This document shows, one piece after another, positions 26,995-35,222 of a stretch of 57,897 nucleotides of DNA. This stretch comes from Lachnospiraceae bacterium (GTDB taxonomy: Bacteria > Bacillota > Clostridia > Lachnospirales > Lachnospiraceae). The stretch is from contig JAJQIL010000084.1 in the NCBI GenBank assembly GCA_021199235.1, forward strand, positions 1 to 57,897, in the 5' to 3' direction. A model generated the notes under the pieces. It had not been told where the DNA came from, did no database searches, and saw nothing but the letters and a program-made list of their open reading frames with translations. Numbering within the stretch: position 1 is the stretch's first letter; each line of letters starts with the position of its first letter. A program made the translations under genes and the position numbers.

Positions 26995-27390
26995 ATGAAT
27001 GTAGCATTTATAGCACACGACTCAAAAAAGAAACTGATGCAGAATCTTTGCATCGCCTACCGCAGTATTCTGGTAAAAAACAACCTGTTTGCGACCGGTA
27101 CAACGGGCAGGCTGATCGAAGAGGCCACAGGGCTGAATATTCATAAGCTTCTGGCCGGACATGTCGGCGGCGAGGAACAGATGGGAGCGATGATCGAGCA
27201 GGGGCAGATTGACCTGATGATCTTTTTCCGGGATCCGCTGGGGGCAAGACCGAATGAACCGGATATTAACAAGGTCATCCGGCTGTGCGACGTTCATAAT
27301 GTACCGTTGGCTACCAATATCGCTTCAGCGGAAATGCTGATCAAATCGCTCGAAAAAGGAGATCTTGAGTGGCGTGAAATGTACAGATAA
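26995..27390 (+). CDS. mgsA: Methylglyoxal synthase
   Basis: 131 residues. Converts dihydroxyacetone phosphate to methylglyoxal plus phosphate, a glycolytic bypass. Seen: AFIAHDSKK at the N-terminus, the phosphate-binding ATGTTGRLIEEATG, and QIDLMIFFRDPLGARPNEPDI with the catalytic Asp. Preceded by aaagggg. rodA-mgsA adjacency is common in Clostridia. Confidence 0.97.
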   Translation: MNVAFIAHDSKKKLMQNLCIAYRSILVKNNLFATGTTGRLIEEATGLNIHKLLAGHVGGEEQMGAMIEQGQIDLMIFFRDPLGARPNEPDINKVIRLCDVHNVPLATNIASAEMLIKSLEKGDLEWREMYR

Positions 27391-28465
27391 TAAAGAAAAA
27401 GAGGAAGCCCGGAAACGTCTCGGCTATACAGAGCGTGAGTGGGCGAGAATGCTCGAACAGGAGAAAAAGGAAAAACAGCGGAACCGGAAGCTGGCCTCGG
27501 TGCTTGCGGGGCTGCTCGCCCTGGCGGCCTGTCTTGGATTTCTTGTTTATTATCTGGTATTCCGCTCACATGACTATACTCTGACTTTTTCCTACAACAG
27601 CACAGACACCGTGTTTGGTCTTGGAACGATTCTGGATGGATTCGAGGCGGAAGAGGGAACTGCGGCGGAATTGTGCGTGGTGACAGGAGATACCAACACT
27701 TCCGCGGCCTCGCTGGATGCGTATTCCGCGGCGCTGTTTGATCTGAATGATGAGGAGACCATCTATGCGAAGGACGTATTTACAAAGCGCTCTCCTGCCA
27801 GCATCACAAAGATCATGACCTGTCTCGTGGCCTTAAAATACGGCAATCTGGATGATCAGGTGACGGTCACGTCCACGATTCTGAATATTGAGGAGGGTTC
27901 CTCTGTTGCGGATCTGAAGGTGGGAGATGTGCTGTCCCTCAGGCAGCTGCTTTACGGCATGATGGTCGTATCCGGCAACGATGCTGCCATGATGGTCGCC
28001 GAACACATTGCCGGCAGCGTGGACGCGTTTGTGGAACTGATGAATGAGGAAGCTCTGGAGATCGGCGCGACGGATACGCATTTTACCAATCCGCACGGTC
28101 TGACGGATTCCGATCATTATACTACGGTGTATGACATTTATCTGATCTTCAATGAAGCGATGAAGTATGATACCTTCATGGATATCATCAACCGTGAGAA
28201 TTATTATGCGGAATACACGGACGCAGACGGTAATGCTGTAGCTGTCACCTGGGATTCAACCAATCAGTACTTCACCGGAGATGAGACTGCACCGGATGAT
28301 GTGGTCGTATATGGCGGGAAGACCGGAACGACGAATGACGCGGGATATTGTCTTGCTCTTCTCTCCAAGGATCTTTACGGGAATCCGTACATTGCCATCA
28401 TACTGCACGCTGATTCCAAAGAGAACCTTTACAGCGGGATGAACTCGCTTCTGTCACTGATCTAA
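27365..28465 (+). CDS. D-alanyl-D-alanine carboxypeptidase (DacF/PBP5-like, S11 family)
   Basis: About 363-366 residues. The start is either TTG 27365 or GTG 27374, both inside the 3' end of mgsA; aaggag (27356-27361) is only 3 nt from the first and 12 nt from the second. A charged cytoplasmic segment and one membrane anchor (about residues 45-67) precede the catalytic domain with S-I-T-K (PASITKIMT), SGNDAA and GGKTGTT. It trims pentapeptide stems on the outer face of the membrane. The N-terminal cytosolic extension is unusual; most S11 enzymes have a cleaved signal peptide and a C-terminal anchor. Confidence 0.92.
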   Translation: MSGVKCTDNKEKEEARKRLGYTEREWARMLEQEKKEKQRNRKLASVLAGLLALAACLGFLVYYLVFRSHDYTLTFSYNSTDTVFGLGTILDGFEAEEGTAAELCVVTGDTNTSAASLDAYSAALFDLNDEETIYAKDVFTKRSPASITKIMTCLVALKYGNLDDQVTVTSTILNIEEGSSVADLKVGDVLSLRQLLYGMMVVSGNDAAMMVAEHIAGSVDAFVELMNEEALEIGATDTHFTNPHGLTDSDHYTTVYDIYLIFNEAMKYDTFMDIINRENYYAEYTDADGNAVAVTWDSTNQYFTGDETAPDDVVVYGGKTGTTNDAGYCLALLSKDLYGNPYIAIILHADSKENLYSGMNSLLSLI

Positions 28466-28520
28466 AGGACAGATTTCGGATGGAATTCCCGATGGAAATT
28501 GGAAAGAGTGTAATTTTGTG

Positions 28521-28549
28521 TTGTTTTTTTTGCGCGGATAGTCTATAAT
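28521..28549 (+). promoter_or_regulatory. Promoter of the P-loop protein gene
   Basis: -35 TTGTTT (28521-28526), 17-nt spacer, -10 TATAAT (28544-28549), about 45 bp before the start codon. Confidence 0.65.
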
Positions 28550-28592
28550 TAGCCCATGAAAAATATATCCGCTACTAAAGGAGGAGATGCCC

Positions 28593-29015
28593 ATGATACA
28601 GTTAATTTTAGGTAATAAGGGGAAAGGCAAGACAAAGGTATTACTTGATAAGGTCAATACCGAGATTAAGACAGCGCATGGCAGTATCGTGTATCTTGAC
28701 AAAAGTGCGAAACATATGTATGAGCTGAACAACAAAGTAAGGCTCATCGACATTTCCGGTTTTCCGCTGAAATCCAGTGACGAATTTATTGGTTTTATCT
28801 ATGGTATCCTCTCACAGGATCATGATCTGGAACAGATGTATCTCGACAGCTTTCTTACGGTTGCGCAGGTAGAGGACGCTGCGGCAGCAAATACGCTTCT
28901 TGGTACTCTGTCTGAGATTGGAGAGAGGTTTGATGTTACGTTTGTCATCAGCATTTCTCTGCAGGCTGACGACATTGAAGACAAATATAAAGAACATATC
29001 CTTGCGGAATTATAA
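28593..29015 (+). CDS. Small P-loop protein of unknown function
   Basis: 140 residues starting MIQLILGNKGKGKTK: a phosphate-binding loop GNKGKGKT (7-14) directly at the N-terminus. Later segments IVYLDKSAKHMYEL and RFDVTFVISIS look like alternating strands and helices of a minimal P-loop fold. ATG 28593 follows an ideal aaaggagga. It is monocistronic, with its own promoter and a strong terminator. Similar short proteins in Lachnospiraceae are sometimes labelled PilT-like, which is not supported here. Function unknown. Confidence 0.75.
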   Translation: MIQLILGNKGKGKTKVLLDKVNTEIKTAHGSIVYLDKSAKHMYELNNKVRLIDISGFPLKSSDEFIGFIYGILSQDHDLEQMYLDSFLTVAQVEDAAAANTLLGTLSEIGERFDVTFVISISLQADDIEDKYKEHILAEL

Positions 29016-29078
29016 TCACTCAGGAAGGGTCGGTCAGGACCCGGTCAGGTTATGATCCGAAAGTATTTATACGCATAC

Positions 29079-29104
29079 GGCCCGGCGGATTCCGCCGGGC
29101 TTTC
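29079..29104 (+). terminator. Rho-independent terminator
   Basis: 10-bp GC-rich stem gcccggcgga / tccgccgggc followed by TTT, between the P-loop gene and the convergent DUF378 gene. It could serve both. Confidence 0.8.
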
Positions 29105-29117
29105 CTTACAAAGAGAT

Positions 29118-29327
29118 TTACTTTTCTCCGAAGGATGCAACACGCCCATAGAGACTTAAGAGGTAAAGTCCTGAGAGTCCTACAAGAGCGTAGATCAGTC
29201 TGGATATCCAGGTCAGATTTCCAAAGATCAGGTTGACAAGGTCCAGTTTGAAAAATCCGATCAGTCCCCAGTTGACTGCTCCGATAATGACAAGAGTGAT
29301 CGCTGTGTAATCCAGTCCTTTGCTCAT
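29118..29327 (-). CDS. DUF378 small membrane protein
   Basis: 69 residues starting MSKGLDYTAITLVIIGAVNW. Two membrane segments, with the family pattern IGAVNWGLIGFF ... RLIYALVGLSGLY. The ribosome site gggag lies upstream on the minus strand. Function of the family unknown. It is one of very few minus-strand genes here. Confidence 0.88.
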   Translation of the reverse strand: MSKGLDYTAITLVIIGAVNWGLIGFFKLDLVNLIFGNLTWISRLIYALVGLSGLYLLSLYGRVASFGEK

Positions 29328-29359
29328 AATGCTTTTCTCCCTTCCTGGTATATTTGAGC

Positions 29360-29386
29360 GTAACTGTACAGTACCTTCTCAGTTAC
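29360..29386. repeat. Inverted repeat between DUF378 and the HlyD-like gene
   Basis: gtaactg (29360-29366) and cagttac (29380-29386) in the divergent intergenic region, each beside a ttgagc-like word. Possible operator for either side. Confidence 0.35.
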
Positions 29387-29439
29387 ATTTGAGCTTCATG
29401 TACAGCATATCCGTTTCTTCATTTTTTATTCAAAATACC

Positions 29440-29468
29440 TTGTATCGAAAGTTAGAACATGATAAAAT
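29440..29468 (+). promoter_or_regulatory. Promoter of the HlyD-like/ylmE/sepF cluster
   Basis: -35 TTGTAT (29440-29445), 17-nt spacer, -10 TAAAAT (29463-29468), about 75 bp upstream of the TTG start. Confidence 0.6.
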
Positions 29469-29542
29469 AGCTCTCATGGATTTTGAGAATACAGCCGGAG
29501 CTTTTGTGCTCTGTTCGGTTACGTGGATTCGGGAGGCCTTTA

Positions 29543-30907
29543 TTGAATAAGCGTAAAAACAGGAATAAAATAACAAAATACAGACGCTACTCCTTTTTTA
29601 ATATTGGAACCCTCCTGTTTAGTCTGGTGTTTCTTTATATGATCATTATGATGGTCATGTACCTGACGCAGACGCATGTCACTTCTTACGAGGTAACAAA
29701 AGGCACACTGACAGGGAATTACCGCTACGAGGCTCTGGCGCTGCGGGAAGAGACCATCGTGACGGCTACGCAGTCCGGCACAGTCCGTTATTTCGAGCGG
29801 GAAGGCGCAAAGGCGTCGGCCGGAAGCACGGTATGCGCGATTGATGAAACGGGAAGCACCGTGCTCCAGTCTATCAGTGATTTTTCCATGACAGAGGATG
29901 ATGAGGAGCGGCTGCAGAATATTCTTTCCAGCTTTACGATTAATTTTTCTACGGATAATTTCCAGAGAACCTATGACCTGAAAGCAAGCGTAGAGGGGCT
30001 GATCTCCGAAGTAATCGAGGAGAATTCGGACAGCTCTTATTCGACGCGCAATGCCTGTTACGCGCCGGCTTCCGGTTTTGTATTATATAAGATAGACGGT
30101 TTTGAGGATACAGAGGAATCGGAGATCACTTCATCCATGTTTTCCCAGAGCAGTTATTCCGCTGTGAATCTGCGCAGTCAGGGCACGGTATCGGCGGGGG
30201 ACGATCTGTTCAAGCTGGTGACCAGCGAAGAATGGACACTGTATTTTCCGCTGGATGCGACGCTCACCACGGAGCTGGCGGATTCGACCACGATCAAGTT
30301 CCGTTTTCTGAAGGATAATGTCACTTTCAGTTCTTCCTTTGAAATCATTACAAATGGTGAGGAGTCCTTCGGTAAGATCACGCTTGACAATTCACTCGTC
30401 CGTTATGTTACGGACCGGTTTCTGGAGATTGAGCTGGTTCTGAACAAAAAGTCCGGCCTGAAGGTTCCAATCTCGGCGATTTCAACCCGGACCTTTTATC
30501 GGATTCCGGAAGAATATGCGATTGTGAATGAAAGTACAGACGACGAGATCACCCTGCTGGTAGAGAGCTTTGCTGAGGATGGATCTTCAACGACGAAATA
30601 TCTGACGGCGACTGTCTACAGCTATTCGGATGGATATTATCTGGTGGATTCGGAGCTGCTTTCCGAAGATGATTATATCCGTATTGCAGGCACGACTATG
30701 CGAAAACGTCTTTCCGAGGACGATATTGAGACTCTGTATGGTGTATACAATATCAATAAGGGTTATGCGGTATTCCGCGAGATCACGATTATTGATCAGA
30801 ACGAGGAATACTGTATTGTGGAAAGCAACAATACCTATGGCCTTGCCGCCTACGATTATATTGCGCTCGATGCGTCGCAGGTGACTGACGACCAGATTGT
30901 TTATTAA
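29543..30907 (+). CDS. HlyD-like membrane fusion/adaptor protein
   Basis: 454 residues from TTG 29543 (gggagg at 6-nt spacing). A basic N-terminus (NKRKNRNKITKYRRYSF) is followed by one membrane helix (about 20-42). The extracellular part begins with the HlyD-type SGTVRYFEREGAKASAGSTVCAIDETG lipoyl-like half-motif. There is no transporter gene beside it; instead ylmE, sepF and ylmH follow, so a role linked to division or envelope assembly seems likelier than export. It is probably first gene of that operon. Confidence 0.75.
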   Translation: MNKRKNRNKITKYRRYSFFNIGTLLFSLVFLYMIIMMVMYLTQTHVTSYEVTKGTLTGNYRYEALALREETIVTATQSGTVRYFEREGAKASAGSTVCAIDETGSTVLQSISDFSMTEDDEERLQNILSSFTINFSTDNFQRTYDLKASVEGLISEVIEENSDSSYSTRNACYAPASGFVLYKIDGFEDTEESEITSSMFSQSSYSAVNLRSQGTVSAGDDLFKLVTSEEWTLYFPLDATLTTELADSTTIKFRFLKDNVTFSSSFEIITNGEESFGKITLDNSLVRYVTDRFLEIELVLNKKSGLKVPISAISTRTFYRIPEEYAIVNESTDDEITLLVESFAEDGSSTTKYLTATVYSYSDGYYLVDSELLSEDDYIRIAGTTMRKRLSEDDIETLYGVYNINKGYAVFREITIIDQNEEYCIVESNNTYGLAAYDYIALDASQVTDDQIVY

Positions 30908-30917
30908 GGAGAGTATT

Positions 30918-31610
30918 ATGTTAAAGGAGAATCTGCAGGAAGTGGAGGCGCGTGTGGCGGACGCCTGTGCGCGTGCCGGAAGAGACCGGGATGAGGTGCT
31001 TCTGATCGCGGTCAGCAAGACCAAACCGGTGGAGATGATTGAGGAGATCTACCGGGAAGGAATTCGGGATTTTGGGGAGAATCATCCGCAGGAGATCCGG
31101 GATAAGTTCCCGCAGCTTCCGCAGGATGTCAGATGGCACATGATCGGACATCTGCAGACGAATAAGATCAAATATATTATCGAACGCGCCTGCATGGTTC
31201 ACTCTGTGGAGTCTGTCCGCCTTGCGGAGGCGATCAGCAGTGCCGCTGTCAGTCATGGCCTGGTCATGCCGGTTCTTGTAGAAGTCAATATGGCAAAAGA
31301 AGAATCCAAGTACGGCATAATGCCGGAAGATACCGAGCGGTTTATCCGTGAGATCGCATCCCTGCCGGGGATTCATGTCAGGGGCCTGATGACCATCGCG
31401 CCCTATACAGACAACGCGGAGGAAAATCGTGTATATTTTCGTGATATGAAAAAATTATCTGTTGACATTGCGGGCAAAAACATTGATAATGTGGATATGT
31501 GTGAGCTCAGTATGGGCATGACCGGAGATTATGAGGTCGCGATTGAAGAGGGCGCCACGATGGTTCGTGTAGGCACAGGTATATTTGGAGCGCGTGATTA
31601 CAGCAAATGA
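30918..31610 (+). CDS. YggS/YlmE family PLP-homeostasis protein
   Basis: 230 residues, TIM-barrel fold related to alanine racemase. PLP Lys in LLIAVSKTKP. Motifs FGENHPQEIRDK, WHMIGHLQTNK and ELSMGMTGDYEVAIEEGATMVRVGTGIFG are diagnostic. ATG 30918 follows aaggaga. It lies directly upstream of sepF, the usual Gram-positive order. Confidence 0.95.
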   Translation: MLKENLQEVEARVADACARAGRDRDEVLLIAVSKTKPVEMIEEIYREGIRDFGENHPQEIRDKFPQLPQDVRWHMIGHLQTNKIKYIIERACMVHSVESVRLAEAISSAAVSHGLVMPVLVEVNMAKEESKYGIMPEDTERFIREIASLPGIHVRGLMTIAPYTDNAEENRVYFRDMKKLSVDIAGKNIDNVDMCELSMGMTGDYEVAIEEGATMVRVGTGIFGARDYSK

Positions 31611-31656
31611 CAGTCATAATGAGTCAGGCAGCTGCTAAAAATGGGAGATATAGAAA

Positions 31657-32268
31657 ATGGGTGTAATTGATAAGTTTCTCAATGCAATGAAAATGAACGA
31701 TGACGATGTCCTTGACGATGATTATCTTGACGATGATTACGATGGCGATTATGATGATGAGCCGGAAGAGGAGCTTCCGAAGAAGCGTTTGCTGAGCAGA
31801 AGCAGAGAAGAGGATTCGGAGCGGACATCCGTGACGAAGGAGGAGCCTGTCCGGGAAGACCCCCGCAGGGCTTCGACACAGTCTTCCAGACAGAGCAGAA
31901 CGAAGACGACTGCACGCAGTACGAATTCCGGCAGTAAGATTTCGCCTATGAGAACGACCGGCAGTAAGCGTTCCGGAGGTATGGAGGTCTGTGTGATCCG
32001 CCCCAGGAACATGGAGGATGCCCGTGAGGTGACGGACACGCTGCTTGATGACTGCACAGTGATCCTGAATATGGAGGGCATTGATTTTGAACTGGCGCAG
32101 CGCATCATTGACTTTGCCTGCGGCTCCTGCTTTGCAATCCATGGCAAGCTTCAGAAGGTAAGCAATTATATCTTTATTATTACACCGCAGCATGTCGATA
32201 TTTCCGGAGATTTTCAGGAAATGATGAACGGTGTGTATGATGTACCTTCTTTCGGAACGTCATTCTAG
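31657..32268 (+). CDS. sepF: Cell division protein SepF
   Basis: 203 residues. The N-terminal membrane-binding amphipathic helix (MGVIDKFLNAMKM) is followed by an acidic Asp-rich stretch and an Arg/Ser linker. The SepF domain (about 108-195) contains CVIRPRNMEDAREVTDTLLDD and FACGSCFAIHGKLQKVSNYIFIITP. It anchors FtsZ to the membrane. The Asp-rich segment (DDDVLDDDYLDDDYDGDYDDEP) is longer than usual. Confidence 0.95.
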   Translation: MGVIDKFLNAMKMNDDDVLDDDYLDDDYDGDYDDEPEEELPKKRLLSRSREEDSERTSVTKEEPVREDPRRASTQSSRQSRTKTTARSTNSGSKISPMRTTGSKRSGGMEVCVIRPRNMEDAREVTDTLLDDCTVILNMEGIDFELAQRIIDFACGSCFAIHGKLQKVSNYIFIITPQHVDISGDFQEMMNGVYDVPSFGTSF

Positions 32269-32277
32269 AGGAACACC

Positions 32278-33039
32278 ATGGAAAAAGACGGACTTGCTGA
32301 AAAGAGAATCCGTGAACTCGCCTCCAGAGCGGACGCCAGAGGTATTGTGACTTTTACGGATTTCCTGAACCTGAATGAACAGAATATTTTTTTTGATACC
32401 ATACAAAAGTTTTCCTTTGTCAAAGGGGAAACTTTTGGCGGTTATGAGGGTGCAGAGCGCAGGATCGCGGCGGTGATCCCGCGTGATACGCAGGACTGTA
32501 TGTCAGAAATTCCCTGGCCGGTTCAATGTATCCGCATCGTTCCGCGCAGCCCGAAGTTCGCCGAGAAGCTGAGCCACCGGGATTTTCTCGGAGCGCTGAT
32601 GCATCTTGGGTTTGAACGCTCCATTCTGGGAGACATTGCAGTAGCGGACGAGGAAGCGTTCCTGTTCTGCGTCTCACGTTTTTCCGAATTGATTTGTTCA
32701 GAGCTTACCCTGGTGCGTCATACGCAGGTGAAGTGCATGGTCTGCGATATGTCCGGTTTTGCCTGGACGCCGCCGACGGAGACTCTGCGCGGCAGTATTG
32801 CTTCGGTGAGACTGGACGCTGTGATGGCGCTTGGCTTTGGCGCGTCCCGTTCAAGCCTGCTTTCTCTGATCGAGGGTGGCAGTGTTTTTGTAAATGGAAA
32901 GCTGGTTACGTCGAACGCGTATGCGCTGAAAGAGGGAGATATCGTCTCGGCCCGCGGACTTGGCCGGTTCCGCTATATCGGCACAGGCGGACAGACGAGA
33001 AAAGGGCGTACGTTTGCGGAAGTGGAGCGGTATGTATAA
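32278..33039 (+). CDS. ylmH: YlmH family RNA-binding S4-domain protein
   Basis: 253 residues. The N-terminal YlmH domain is followed by an S4 RNA-binding domain near the end (RLDAVMALGFGASRSSLLSLIEGGSVFVNGKLV ... EGDIVSARGLGRFRY). Located immediately after sepF, the standard order. The family has been linked to ribosome or stalled-peptidyl-tRNA rescue. Confidence 0.93.
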   Translation: MEKDGLAEKRIRELASRADARGIVTFTDFLNLNEQNIFFDTIQKFSFVKGETFGGYEGAERRIAAVIPRDTQDCMSEIPWPVQCIRIVPRSPKFAEKLSHRDFLGALMHLGFERSILGDIAVADEEAFLFCVSRFSELICSELTLVRHTQVKCMVCDMSGFAWTPPTETLRGSIASVRLDAVMALGFGASRSSLLSLIEGGSVFVNGKLVTSNAYALKEGDIVSARGLGRFRYIGTGGQTRKGRTFAEVERYV

Positions 33040-33063
33040 AACAGTAGAGAGGTATGGAATTTT

Positions 33064-34191
33064 ATGAATACGGGAAAATACAGAACAGGAATGGAAATCA
33101 CGGTAAAGACGGAAGCGAATGCTCCCTATAAAATCTGTCTGCAGGATTCCTTTAAAAAGCTGACAGGTTATCTGAGGGAGATTGGCTGTGAAGGGCATCG
33201 GATCTGCATTGTGACGGATTCGAACGTTGCACCGCTGTATCTTGAGGAAGTACGGCAGACCGTAGCTTCCTGCTGCAGTGCAGTCGCAGTGTTTGAACTT
33301 CCGGCGGGCGAGGAGAATAAGACGCTTGATCATGTGCGCGAGCTTTATGAGGTACTGATCCAGGCCGGATTTGACCGTCATGATTATCTGCTGGCGCTTG
33401 GCGGCGGAGTGGTCGGAGATCTGACCGGGTATACTGCGGCCACATATCTGCGCGGAATCCGTTTTATTCAGGTGCCGACCACGCTTCTTTCTCAGATTGA
33501 CAGCAGTATCGGCGGCAAAACGGGCGTGGATTTTGACCGATATAAAAATATGGTCGGGGCATTTCATCAGCCTGCTCTTGTATACATTAATATTAAAACC
33601 CTGCATACTCTTCCGGATGAGCAGTTCGCGAGCGGGATGGGAGAACTGTTAAAGCACGGTCTGATCCTCGATGCGGATTACTACGAGTGGACGATCGATC
33701 ATATGAGTGAGATTGAGGACCGCAAGTTTTCTACCATGCTGATCATGGTCGCCAGGAGCTGCGAGCTGAAACAGTCTGTGGTGGAAAAAGACCCGAAAGA
33801 GACGACCGGCGATCGTGCACTGCTGAACTTTGGCCACACGATCGGTCACGCGATTGAAAAACTCAAAAATTTTGAACTTCTTCACGGCGAATGTGTGGCG
33901 CTTGGCATCGTGGCCGCAGCCTGGATTTCCTGGCAGCGGGGCATGATTGAAGAGGAAGAATTCTATGAGATCCGCGATATGAATGTCGGCTTCGGCCTGC
34001 CGATTTCTTTTGAAGGACCGACCGCTGAAGAAATCGTTGCCGCTACAAAGAAAGATAAAAAGATGAATGCGGGAAAGGTGCGGTTTATCCTGCTTGAAGA
34101 TATAGGACATGCGGTTGTTGTGCCGGATGTGACGGATGAGGAGATGGCGGACGCCATCCGCTCGATTCGCTACGAGAGAAGTGCGCAGTGA
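33064..34191 (+). CDS. aroB: 3-dehydroquinate synthase
   Basis: 375 residues, second step of the shikimate pathway. Signatures: LALGGGVVGDLTGYTAATYLRGIRFIQVPTTLL (NAD site), GGKTGVDF, GELLKHG, and the zinc ligands in LNFGHTIGHAIE and HGECVALG. Start ATG 33064; M10 (33091) is an alternative. No other aro gene is adjacent. lspA overlaps or follows closely. Confidence 0.97.
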   Translation: MNTGKYRTGMEITVKTEANAPYKICLQDSFKKLTGYLREIGCEGHRICIVTDSNVAPLYLEEVRQTVASCCSAVAVFELPAGEENKTLDHVRELYEVLIQAGFDRHDYLLALGGGVVGDLTGYTAATYLRGIRFIQVPTTLLSQIDSSIGGKTGVDFDRYKNMVGAFHQPALVYINIKTLHTLPDEQFASGMGELLKHGLILDADYYEWTIDHMSEIEDRKFSTMLIMVARSCELKQSVVEKDPKETTGDRALLNFGHTIGHAIEKLKNFELLHGECVALGIVAAAWISWQRGMIEEEEFYEIRDMNVGFGLPISFEGPTAEEIVAATKKDKKMNAGKVRFILLEDIGHAVVVPDVTDEEMADAIRSIRYERSAQ

Positions 34192-34211
34192 TTGAAAGGA
34201 AATTACTGGAA

Positions 34212-34712
34212 ATGAAATCATATAAATCCTGCTGCGCGGCCGGAGTTTTTTGGACATTGCTGCTTCTGGCCGTGGATCAGGTCACAAAGCAGCTGGCCTG
34301 TATCTATCTGAAGGGCACTTCCGGCCTGACTCTGATGTCAGGAGTGTTTGAATTTTATTATGTAGAAAACCGTGGAGCGGCATTTGGGATGCTGAATAAC
34401 AGGCAGATGCTGTTTGTCGTGATTGCAGTTGTGATGATTGCCCTTGCGGCTTATGTTTACAGCCGGCTTCCGCTGGAACATTATTATGGCTGGCTTCGCG
34501 CAGTCTGTGTTCTGATCGCTGCCGGAGCGGCCGGAAATCTGATCGACCGGCTTGCCAGAGGCTATGTCGTCGATTTCCTCTATTTTTCGCTGATTGATTT
34601 TCCGGTCTTTAACGTCGCTGATTGCTGCGTCTGTATCGGTGCGGGGCTGGCGGTTATCCTGCTCTTTACGGTCTATAAGACAGAGGAGTTTGCGTTTCTG
34701 AAGCTGCATTAA
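34212..34712 (+). CDS. lspA: Lipoprotein signal peptidase (signal peptidase II)
   Basis: 166 residues, four membrane helices. Catalytic Asp pair in GNLIDRL and FNVADCCVCIG; YVENRGAAFG is the conserved periplasmic loop. ATG 34212 has aaagga upstream; an in-frame GTG at 34188 overlaps the aroB stop and would add 8 residues. It cleaves prolipoproteins; the DUF4358 lipoprotein at 41297 is one likely client. Confidence 0.96.
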   Translation: MKSYKSCCAAGVFWTLLLLAVDQVTKQLACIYLKGTSGLTLMSGVFEFYYVENRGAAFGMLNNRQMLFVVIAVVMIALAAYVYSRLPLEHYYGWLRAVCVLIAAGAAGNLIDRLARGYVVDFLYFSLIDFPVFNVADCCVCIGAGLAVILLFTVYKTEEFAFLKLH

Positions 34713-34736
34713 TAAAGGAGTTCTTTCGATTTCGGG

Positions 34737-34765
34737 TTGACAAACGCCGCGTTCAATGTTAGACT
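34737..34765 (+). promoter_or_regulatory. Promoter of the leuA T-box leader
   Basis: -35 TTGACA (34737-34742), 17-nt spacer, -10 TAGACT (34760-34765); predicted start about 34772. Confidence 0.7.
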
Positions 34766-34771
34766 GACAAA

Positions 34772-35136
34772 AGTTGAAAAACTGGATTAGCAAAATGCGA
34801 AGACGGAGAATAGTACGCTGATTTTCTTTTTTCAGAGAGATGCCGGTTGGTGAGAGACATCAGAAGAATTCAGAAGAACTCGCTCCTGAGCGGCTGCCCG
34901 AACTCTCATATACAGAGAAAGTAGACGCAGACGGCACCCCCGGCCGTTACCCCGGGATGGATATAAGACGACGGATTTCTGCTTTGTTTCGTGTATTTCC
35001 TGACACGATACATGGATCATTCATTTTCGTCCGTATCCGCAGAGTGTATGAGCGATCATAAATGAGAGTGGTACCGCGTGAGATTTTGTTATCTTCCGTC
35101 TCTTAGGGCTTAGGCCTTAAGAGGCGTTTTTTGTGT
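34772..35136 (+). promoter_or_regulatory. T-box riboswitch upstream of leuA, probable leucine specifier
   Basis: Transcribed leader with T-box landmarks: the Stem I distal sequence ggttggtgagaga (about 34844-34856), the T-box core gagagtggtaccgcg (about 35064-35078), which pairs with the tRNA acceptor end, and a terminator after it. A CTC triplet after gaa (34903-34905) is a plausible specifier codon for tRNA-Leu, which fits the downstream leuA. Expected effect: uncharged tRNA-Leu stabilises the antiterminator and turns leuA on. The exact specifier loop would need folding. Confidence 0.9.
35100..35133 (+). terminator. T-box terminator
   Basis: Stem ctcttagggc / gccttaagag with a 4-nt loop and one G-U pair, followed within 3 nt by TTTTTT. 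It is the regulated terminator of the T-box leader. Confidence 0.88.
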
Positions 35137-35222
35137 CAAAGATTCAAAGCAGCTGGCTGGCGTCCTGTGGCCTGCTGCTTTGAATTAAATGAAATCATTG
35201 AAAAGAAAAGGAGACAAACATC

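Noticed and set aside
34840-35061. Open frame inside the leuA leader
   Set aside because: It lies within the T-box RNA, whose conserved elements explain the sequence.
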